From positions 1 through 34,554 of the forward strand of contig JAKFYJ010000041.1 in NCBI GenBank assembly GCA_021730935.1: DNA of 34,554 nucleotides, read 5' to 3'. Under the pieces are notes generated by a model. The model saw nothing but the letters and a program-made list of their open reading frames with translations, was not told where the DNA came from and did no database searches. This DNA is from Elusimicrobiota bacterium (lineage in GTDB: Bacteria > Elusimicrobiota > Elusimicrobia > 2-02-FULL-39-32). Below are positions 29,493 to 34,554 of this stretch, piece by piece. Every line of letters begins with the position of its first letter. Within the stretch, counting starts at the first letter, position 1. The translations under genes and the position numbers were made by a program.

Positions 29493-29765
29493 ATGGCCTC
29501 GCGTGAGATGTTACAGCTTGCTGATGATTTGGAACGAGTCTTAGATGGGAAGCTTTCTATTCCTTCATTGCGGGCTCACTACTCACATAGTTTTGAATTG
29601 ATCTTATCAAACCTGGAGCATTATGAAGCAGATTCCGATATTCGAAGAAAAGATCCAACTTATGCGAAAATGCAGAATGAAGAAATGGCCAAGTTAATAA
29701 GTTTATTGCGTTCGGGGGCAAGCTTAGTAGTCGTGGAGAAAATTAGCTTTCTTCATCCATCTTAA
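29493..29765 (+). CDS. small helical protein, unknown
   Basis: 90 residues from ATG 29493; a TTG at 29463 would overlap the previous gene. The sequence is helical and acidic (MLQLADDLERVLDG, SFELILSNLEHYEADSDIRR, YAKMQNEEMAKLISLLRSG). I do not recognise it. Last gene before palindrome b. Confidence 0.55.
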   Translation: MASREMLQLADDLERVLDGKLSIPSLRAHYSHSFELILSNLEHYEADSDIRRKDPTYAKMQNEEMAKLISLLRSGASLVVVEKISFLHPS

Positions 29766-29798
29766 ATGTCTGATATTTTGCTGGAAGGCCCATTTGTT

Positions 29799-29829
29799 CC
29801 CCTTGGGGCCAGATCCGGGACTTGACCCC
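29799..29829. repeat. island palindrome, copy b
   Basis: CCCCTTGGGG (29799-29808) followed by an imperfect palindrome ending in TTGACCCC (29829). The middle GGGG can pair either with the left CCCC or with the right CCCC, so two exclusive hairpins are possible. Confidence 0.8.
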
Positions 29830-29849
29830 CGAACGCATTAGGTCTAAAA

Positions 29850-30194
29850 TTGAAAAAGTTTAATATTCCTGGTATTGGGTTGGCAGGGCTACATGCAGCG
29901 CTCATAGTTTACCTGCTATATGCGATTTTGCGAGGTGGTGAGCCTGATTGGCCCATGTATTGGATGTTGCTGGTTTTTCCAGACTTCCCATTATTGTTTA
30001 TAGAGTCATTTATTTTAAGAGCTAATATTATTCCGTCCCACATAGCATGGTTCCCTATTACTTCTCCACTGAGTAGCATTTGGAACTTTTGGCTTCCACT
30101 GCTAATTCTCGGAGTTGGAGGAACTTTTTGGTGGTATTATATAGGCGTAGTACTCAACCATATTGTAATAATATGCGTGAAACGAAGAAAGTAG
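29850..30194 (+). CDS. membrane protein, unknown
   Basis: 114 residues from TTG 29850; no upstream or nearby ATG is available. Three hydrophobic segments are visible: about 9-28 (GLAGLHAALIVYLLYAILRGG), 36-55 (YWMLLVFPDFPLLFIESFIL) and 81-108 (WLPLLILGVGGTFWWYYIGV). It ends in KRRK. No family recognised. It is the only gene between palindromes b and c, so it looks like one gene cassette. Confidence 0.5.
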   Translation: MKKFNIPGIGLAGLHAALIVYLLYAILRGGEPDWPMYWMLLVFPDFPLLFIESFILRANIIPSHIAWFPITSPLSSIWNFWLPLLILGVGGTFWWYYIGVVLNHIVIICVKRRK

Positions 30195-30199
30195 AGCAT

Positions 30200-30229
30200 C
30201 CCCGCGGGGTCAGTTCGCGGATCTGCCCC
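30200..30229. repeat. island palindrome, copy c
   Basis: CCCCGCGGGG (30200-30209), then TCAGTTC, GC, GGATCTG and CCCC (30226-30229). Same tripartite CCCC/GGGG/CCCC layout as copies a and b, 5 bp after the preceding stop codon. Confidence 0.8.
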
Positions 30230-30230
30230 G

Positions 30231-30285
30231 TGAGCCGAATAACTGATATATTCGGCTCACAAAACCATTGATTTTGAGCCGAATA
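30231..30285. promoter_or_regulatory. inverted and direct TGAGCCGAATA sites upstream of fic
   Basis: TGAGCCGAATA at 30231-30241 and its exact inverse at 30249-30259 form an 11-bp inverted repeat with a 7-nt loop. A third copy is direct at 30275-30285 and a partial ATTCGG lies at 30358-30363. The 11-bp repeat could be an operator or the end of the palindrome-bounded segment. Confidence 0.6.
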
Positions 30286-30304
30286 TGAATTACCCTTTGA
30301 AGAT

Positions 30305-30391
30305 TTGGCGATTAATTGGCATTTAGTTGGCGATTAAGCATTGACATTATGCATATATTCGGTTAAAATAATGGCGATTAGTTGGCGATTA
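30305..30391 (+). promoter_or_regulatory. fic promoter flanked by five 11-bp-phased repeats
   Basis: A near-consensus promoter TTGACA (30341-30346), 17-nt spacer, TAAAAT (30364-30369). TTGGCGATTA or a close variant starts at 30305, 30316, 30327, 30371 and 30382. Intervals are 11, 11, 44 and 11 bp, so all sites face the same side of the helix. Three precede the -35 and two cover the expected transcription start, a layout suited to repression by looping or cooperative binding. Confidence 0.8.
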
Positions 30392-30395
30392 ATTT

Positions 30396-31580
30396 ATGCA
30401 AGAATATATTAATAAAATAAAGGGAATTAACAAATTCGGAACGAAAGTTTGGCGTGAGATAGAAGAAGACCGCCAACGCAAGTCTCAGCCCGTTCAGTTG
30501 GCCGGAAAAAACAAAGAGCCTTTCTGGTTTGTTCAGCACCCTGTAATTTTGGGTTTGATATCTGAAATCGAAAGAAACAGGGGATTTTTGTCTTCCCTGG
30601 TCCTCCCTAAAAAATTCCTGGCTAAACTCCAAGCGGAAAATCAAAAAAAAGAAGCCTATTATTCCAGTCACATCGAGGGCGCAGTCACCTCTCTGGAAGA
30701 CGCCTTGCTTCATCTCAATAAGCCTTCCAGGAAAGATTATGGGGACGAAAGCCTCCAAATGATCATGAACAACCGAGACGCCTTGGATTATCTGCGGACT
30801 CAAGCGTCGTATCCTTTCAGCCACGACATGATTTGCCGACTGCACAAAATCCTTGTTGCCAACACCCATAAAGAAAATCCCATTACCGTTGGGGATTATC
30901 GCCATGGACCCATTTATGTGGTCAATGGTCAGGGACAGGTCGTCTATGAGGGCCCTCCCGCGTCCGATGTGAGGCTGATGATGGAGGCCTATGTTCAATG
31001 GTTAAACGAAGAGGACGAACTCCATCCATTGATCAAGGCGGCTCTGGTGCATTTGTATTTTGTTCATGTGCATCCTTTTGACGACGGGAACGGTAGGTCG
31101 GCAAGAGCGCTTTCAAATTTATACTTGATGAAAAAAGACTATCAATTCATCAATTTTCTCTCCCCATCAGATTATTTCGATCATCACCGAGGGGACTATT
31201 ATAAAGCGATTCAAGACACCGAATCCCACGATCGTGACGCCACCTTTTTCATTATTTATTATTTGAAGGCTCTCGTTGATCAATTGGGATTCGTTCAGTC
31301 CGAAATTGTAAAAGAAAGAAAAGCAAAAAATATTCATGATGCTTTAAATGAAAAAACTCGCGAACAGCTTAACAAACATCAAATCAAGGCCTTGAGTTGG
31401 ATGCTTGAAAGCAATCGGCCCCTCACGACAAAAATATATTGCAAACTTGGACGGTGCTCTGATGAAACAGCCCGCAAGGATTTTAATCGGATGATTGAAT
31501 TGGGGATTATTAAAAAGAGGGGACAAGGACGGACAACGGGATATCTTCTTAATAAGATGGCACTGCAAGAAAAAAAATAA
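30396..31580 (+). CDS. Fic family protein (AMP transferase type) with C-terminal winged helix
   Basis: 394 residues. The Fic motif is complete: HPFDDGNGRSAR at 226-237, with the catalytic His226. An inhibitory helix motif S-x-x-x-E-G is at 90-95 (SSHIEG), so this is a self-inhibited class II Fic. Residues 45-110 form the N-terminal Fic_N-like region (FWFVQHPVILGLISEIER). The last about 60 residues form a winged helix (ALSWMLESNRPLTTKIYCKL, MIELGIIKKRGQGRTTGYLL). Fic proteins transfer AMP or other groups to target hydroxyls. The DNA-binding end and the phased repeats before the gene suggest autoregulation. It closes the defence island. Confidence 0.93.
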   Translation: MQEYINKIKGINKFGTKVWREIEEDRQRKSQPVQLAGKNKEPFWFVQHPVILGLISEIERNRGFLSSLVLPKKFLAKLQAENQKKEAYYSSHIEGAVTSLEDALLHLNKPSRKDYGDESLQMIMNNRDALDYLRTQASYPFSHDMICRLHKILVANTHKENPITVGDYRHGPIYVVNGQGQVVYEGPPASDVRLMMEAYVQWLNEEDELHPLIKAALVHLYFVHVHPFDDGNGRSARALSNLYLMKKDYQFINFLSPSDYFDHHRGDYYKAIQDTESHDRDATFFIIYYLKALVDQLGFVQSEIVKERKAKNIHDALNEKTREQLNKHQIKALSWMLESNRPLTTKIYCKLGRCSDETARKDFNRMIELGIIKKRGQGRTTGYLLNKMALQEKK

Positions 31581-31609
31581 TGTAAATTGGTCTCGGAACG
31601 GGAATCCCA

Positions 31610-31673
31610 TTGGAATAAACCGCATCAAAATCGTATAATATAAAGAAATACAGAAAAGACCGCCCTCTGGCGG
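31610..31673 (+). promoter_or_regulatory. tRNA-Leu promoter and leader hairpin
   Basis: TTGGAA (31610-31615), 18-nt spacer and TATAAT (31634-31639) precede the tRNA by about 42 nt. In the leader, CCGCC (31660-31664) pairs with GGCGG (31669-31673) around a CTCT loop, ending 8 nt before the tRNA. Confidence 0.6.
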
Positions 31674-31681
31674 CCGATTTG

Positions 31682-31762
31682 GCCCTCGTGGCGGAACGGC
31701 AGACGCGCTGGACTTAGGATCCAGTCCTTAACGGGGTGCAGGTTCAAATCCTGCCGAGGGCA
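31682..31762 (+). tRNA. tRNA-Leu (anticodon UAG)
   Basis: The acceptor arm GCCCTCG (31682-31688) pairs with CGAGGGC (31755-31761), with discriminator A at 31762. The anticodon stem CTGGA/TCCAG encloses loop CTTAGGA with TAG at 31715-31717. The T arm GCAGG-TTCAAAT-CCTGC is canonical and a class II variable arm is present, as expected for leucine. CCA is not encoded. It reads CUN codons, mainly CUA. Trigger factor starts 24 bp downstream, so the tRNA and tig may share a transcript. Confidence 0.95.
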
Positions 31763-31786
31763 AAACTACATAAAGGCAATAAAACC

Positions 31787-33082
31787 ATGGAAATCACACT
31801 CGATAAAGTAAAATTCAAGACGGCGGAAGAAAAACCCTGCAAGGTGACCCTCTCGATCAATGTCTCGCCCGAAATCGTCAAGGGCCGCAAAGAGAAAGTG
31901 GCCCAGCAGTTCCAGAAACTGGCCCAGCTCCCCGGGTTCCGCGCCGGCAAAGCGCCTCTGGACCTCGTGCGGCAGAATTTTTCCAGCAAGATCGCGACCG
32001 AAGCCCTGGACGAGATTTTCCGGGACTATGTCCCCCAAATCCTCAAGGAAAAAGAGCTTGTTCCCATCGTGACGCCCACCGTGGATAAAGTTCAGTTCAA
32101 CGGCGGAGACACCCTCAGCTTTGAGCTGATCGTTGAACGCAATCCCGAATATAAAGTGAAAGATTATAAAAAAATCGCCGTCACGAAAAAGACCAAAAAA
32201 ATCAGCGATGACGATGTCACGAAGGAACTTGAAGAACTCCGCGAACGGAACTCTCAGCTGGCGCCTTCCACGAGCGAAATCGCGGGCAAAGACCATTTCG
32301 TCGCGATCGATTATGATGGGACCGTTGAAGGACAATCCCTCAAAGAATTGAAAGCAGAAAACCAGCTCGTGAACATGGCTTCCCCCCAGACGATCCAGGG
32401 TTTTGCGGAAGGCATTTTGGGCATGAAAAAGGGCGAGACAAAAGAAGTCGCGGTCACATTCCCCAAAGAATATCCCAGCGCGTCCGTTGCGGGAAAACCT
32501 GTCGTGTTCAAAATCACGCTTCAGGACATCAAAGAGAAAAAGATGCCGGCGCTCGACGATGAATTCGCGAAGGATTTTGAATTGGCTTCTTTGGAAGAGC
32601 TGAAAACGAAAGTCCGCGAATCTTTGGAAAAGAGCCTTGAGAAGGCGCAAAAAGTGGAATTTGAAACCCAGCTTATGGACCACCTCGTCAAGGAAAACGA
32701 TATTCCCCTCCCGGAATCTCTCGTCGAGATGCAGCTCAATTCCATGCTGGAGCGCGCCAAGCAGATGATGGAACGCCAGGGCCTGAAATCCGACATCGCG
32801 GGCGACAAGGAAAAGGAACTGCGGGAAAAATATCGCCCCCAGGCCGAGCGCCAGGTGAAGATCAATTATATCCTCTCCGGCATCGCCAAACAGGAGAATC
32901 TTCTTGCTTCCGACGAGGAAGTGAGCGCGGAACGGCAAAAATATAAAGACAAAACGCCTGAACACGCGGCTCAGATCGACAATTATTTCGACGAGCACGG
33001 CCACCATGTGCAGGCCCAGCTCACCGACGAGAAAGTTCTTAAATTCTTGGAAGAAAATGCTAAAATAAAAGAGGTCGCATAA
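31787..33082 (+). CDS. tig: trigger factor (ribosome-associated chaperone)
   Basis: 431 residues from ATG 31787; the open frame reaches back into the tRNA, which is rejected. The ribosome-binding signature GFRAGKAP (50-57) lies in the N-terminal domain. The FKBP-like prolyl isomerase domain spans about 150-240 ([39 protein letters not shown]). The helical C-terminal arms run from about 255 to the end, with [18 protein letters not shown] and the long charged helices. It folds nascent chains at the exit tunnel. AAGG lies 11 nt upstream of the start. It is followed by clpP and clpX, the order found in many bacteria. Confidence 0.95.
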   Translation: MEITLDKVKFKTAEEKPCKVTLSINVSPEIVKGRKEKVAQQFQKLAQLPGFRAGKAPLDLVRQNFSSKIATEALDEIFRDYVPQILKEKELVPIVTPTVDKVQFNGGDTLSFELIVERNPEYKVKDYKKIAVTKKTKKISDDDVTKELEELRERNSQLAPSTSEIAGKDHFVAIDYDGTVEGQSLKELKAENQLVNMASPQTIQGFAEGILGMKKGETKEVAVTFPKEYPSASVAGKPVVFKITLQDIKEKKMPALDDEFAKDFELASLEELKTKVRESLEKSLEKAQKVEFETQLMDHLVKENDIPLPESLVEMQLNSMLERAKQMMERQGLKSDIAGDKEKELREKYRPQAERQVKINYILSGIAKQENLLASDEEVSAERQKYKDKTPEHAAQIDNYFDEHGHHVQAQLTDEKVLKFLEENAKIKEVA

Positions 33083-33104
33083 CTACAAAAGGAGCCAAAA
33101 CCTA

Positions 33105-33716
33105 ATGCCATCCATCATCCCACAGATCATCGAGCGTTGGACCCAGGGCGGAGCCGTCGGATACGACATTTTTTCCCGACTCCTGAAAGACCGCATTATC
33201 TTCGTCGGCGGATACGAAGGCCAGTTCACAACGGATTCGGCCAATCTCATCATCGCCCAGCTCCTTTATCTTGAAGCGGAAGATCCCGAGAAAGACATCA
33301 ACCTCTATATCAATTCCCCCGGCGGCATGGTGACGGCAGGCCTCGCAGTTTATGACACGATGCAATATATCCGTTCCCCCATCACCACCATCTGCATGGG
33401 CATGGCCATGTCTTTCGGCGCGGTCATCTTGTGCGCTGGCACCAAAGGCAAACGCTTCGCTCTTCCTTATTCCCGAATCATGCTCCACCAACCCTTGATC
33501 ATGGGCGGCGGTATCGACGGCCAGGTCACCGACATTGAAATCGAAGCCAAGGAACTCACGGACACCAAGGAAAAATTGACGCGGATCATCGCCAAGCACG
33601 CGGGCCAGACCTACGAGAAGGTGAAAGCGGACACCGAGAGAAATCTTTATATGTCAGCGGAAGCGGCCAAAGAATACGGCCTCATCGACGAAGTGATCAA
33701 GCCCAGGAAACCATAA
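33105..33716 (+). CDS. clpP: ATP-dependent Clp protease proteolytic subunit, with Asn in the triad
   Basis: 203 residues, AAAGGAG ahead of ATG. It forms the barrel that degrades substrates fed by ClpX. Nucleophile Ser103 is in [14 protein letters not shown], and His128 in RIMLHQPL. The third member normally is Asp in the motif T-E/D-R-D; here the motif is TERNLY and the residue is Asn180 (codon AAT at 33642). Listeria ClpP1 has a similar Ser-His-Asn triad and low activity by itself. The substitution is visible in the sequence; its effect here is inference. Otherwise the protein is normal in length. The LYINSPGG and [15 protein letters not shown] motifs are intact. Confidence 0.95.
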   Translation: MPSIIPQIIERWTQGGAVGYDIFSRLLKDRIIFVGGYEGQFTTDSANLIIAQLLYLEAEDPEKDINLYINSPGGMVTAGLAVYDTMQYIRSPITTICMGMAMSFGAVILCAGTKGKRFALPYSRIMLHQPLIMGGGIDGQVTDIEIEAKELTDTKEKLTRIIAKHAGQTYEKVKADTERNLYMSAEAAKEYGLIDEVIKPRKP

Positions 33717-33718
33717 AC

Positions 33719-34554
33719 ATGTCGACGTTTCGGGACGAAAAAGAGCTGTTCAGCTGTATTTTCTGCCGCAAGTCCAAGAAGGACGGGCTTAAACTCATCG
33801 GCGGAAACGGCGTTTATGTCTGTGAAGAATGCATCCGGAACTCTTATGACCTCCTGAGCAAAATCACCGACGAAGACGAGCGCCGCACGCTCTTAAAACA
33901 AATCCCGAAACCCGCGGAAATCAAAAACTCCCTGGACGAATATGTCGTCTCCCAGGAGCGGGCAAAGAAAATTCTTTCTGTGGCGGTTTATCAGCATTTC
34001 AAGCGCATCGAAGTGTCTGAAAAACTTTCCATCGCGAAGGCTCCCCCGCAGGGCGGTTTCTGGAAAGGCGATAAAAACAAGGTTTCCTCTCCGGATTATC
34101 ACAATGTCGAACTCCAAAAATCCAACATTATCCTGATCGGGCGGACCGGCACGGGCAAGACGCTTCTCGCTCAAACCCTTGCGAAACTTCTGCACACGCC
34201 TTTCGCGATTGCGGACGCCACGACCCTCACCGAGGCCGGATATGTCGGCGAAGACGTGGAGAACATCATCCTTCGACTGCTCCAGAGCGCGCAATATGAC
34301 GTGAAACGCGCGGAACGCGGCATTGTCTATATCGACGAGATCGACAAGATTTCGCGCAAGACCGACGGGCCCAGCATCACGCGGGACGTTTCCGGCGAAG
34401 GCGTTCAGCAGGCGCTCCTGAAAATTCTCGAAGGAACCACCTGCGCAGTTCCCCCTCAGGGCGGACGCAAACATCCCCAGCAGGAATATATTCAGGTTAA
34501 CACCACCAATGTTCTTTTCGTGTGCGGCGGCGCTTTTGAAGGGCTGGAACAGGT
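33719..34554 (+). CDS. clpX: ATP-dependent Clp protease ATP-binding subunit ClpX (partial, runs off the window)
   Basis: 278 codons are visible; the 3' end is outside the window. It starts 2 bp after clpP. The N-terminal zinc finger has Cys13-x2-Cys16 (SCIFC) and Cys35-x2-Cys38 (CEEC). The AAA+ core shows Walker A GRTGTGKT (141-148), where Arg replaces the more usual Pro, the pore loop GYVGEDVE, Walker [10 protein letters not shown] (202-210), and [13 protein letters not shown] at the edge. It unfolds proteins for ClpP. The linker between zinc finger and Walker A is somewhat long (residues 95-130 hold a Pro/Gly-rich insert). Confidence 0.97.
   Translation, partial: MSTFRDEKELFSCIFCRKSKKDGLKLIGGNGVYVCEECIRNSYDLLSKITDEDERRTLLKQIPKPAEIKNSLDEYVVSQERAKKILSVAVYQHFKRIEVSEKLSIAKAPPQGGFWKGDKNKVSSPDYHNVELQKSNIILIGRTGTGKTLLAQTLAKLLHTPFAIADATTLTEAGYVGEDVENIILRLLQSAQYDVKRAERGIVYIDEIDKISRKTDGPSITRDVSGEGVQQALLKILEGTTCAVPPQGGRKHPQQEYIQVNTTNVLFVCGGAFEGLEQ

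Noticed and set aside
30305-30391. CRISPR array
   Set aside because: Units are only 10 bp, spacing is 1 bp or 34 bp, and they flank a promoter. No true spacers or cas genes are in the window.
30305-30391. Plasmid replication origin with iterons
   Set aside because: Phased direct repeats resemble iterons, but the gene that follows is Fic, not a Rep protein, and a sigma70-type promoter lies between the repeats.
25559-31580. Prophage or integrative element
   Set aside because: No integrase, capsid, portal or conjugation genes are seen; the direct repeats bracket only the toxin-antitoxin modules.
31766-33007. 413-codon open frame on the minus strand
   Set aside because: Antisense shadow of trigger factor, Phe/Arg-rich with no domain.

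Overview
The window reads as a chromosomal segment of a Gram-negative, respiring, biosynthetically capable bacterium. It carries outer-membrane beta-barrel proteins and a LolA-like protein. It also carries a four-subunit succinate dehydrogenase and genes for leucine, threonine, cysteine, purine, folate and pantothenate synthesis. The gene order (alaC-hom-thrC; PorV-like barrel fused to LysM) and protein style do not look like classic Proteobacteria. A candidate phylum such as Omnitrophota or Elusimicrobiota is my guess, held with low confidence.

Layout. (1) 1-2490 is an A+T-rich accessory edge. It has the 3' part of a REP-associated tyrosine transposase (RAYT), long inverted repeats and small unknown genes. 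(2) 2498-6312, plus strand: yaeQ, a GGQ release-factor-like rescue protein, DNA polymerase IV and a SulP anion transporter. (3) 6307-19716, minus strand: an almost gapless run of 14 genes. In transcription order these are a barrel-LysM protein, a flippase-like membrane protein, an Omp85-like barrel, sdhCDAB, leuC, leuD, an HU-like protein, a small membrane protein, alaC, hom and thrC. Most junctions overlap by 1-4 bases. (4) 19756-25530: folK-panB-hydrolase-Rieske on plus, facing a LolA-like gene and cysH on minus; then purN on plus, a lone receiver domain on minus and cysM on plus. (5) 25488-31580 is a defence and accessory island. It holds a ParE/RelE-type toxin-antitoxin pair, an MNT-HEPN pair, a Shedu-like nuclease, six small unknown genes and a Fic protein with a striking operator region. 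(6) 31682-34554: tRNA-Leu(UAG), trigger factor, clpP and the first part of clpX, a conserved protein-quality-control order.

The most interesting structure is in the short repeats. Three 28-bp REP palindromes (3378, 11127, 12566) are inserted in the same phase, so that each supplies the TAG stop codon of the upstream gene. The first also supplies an AGGGG and the ATG of dinB, so one repeat arm forms a complete stop-to-start junction. A hairpin inside the RAYT gene has the same outer end (GCTGTAGGGGC), which links transposase and repeats. A second, unrelated palindrome family (three copies, 27937-30229) punctuates the defence island. The 3' end of cysM is duplicated exactly (39 bp) after the toxin-antitoxin pair and again in degraded form after MNT-HEPN, marking a repeated insertion site. 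The fic promoter sits between ten-base repeats phased at exact multiples of 11 bp. Several housekeeping genes have a -10-like box exactly 9 nt before ATG and no ribosome binding site, suggesting near-leaderless mRNAs.

All functional calls come from reading motifs by eye. No database search was possible.
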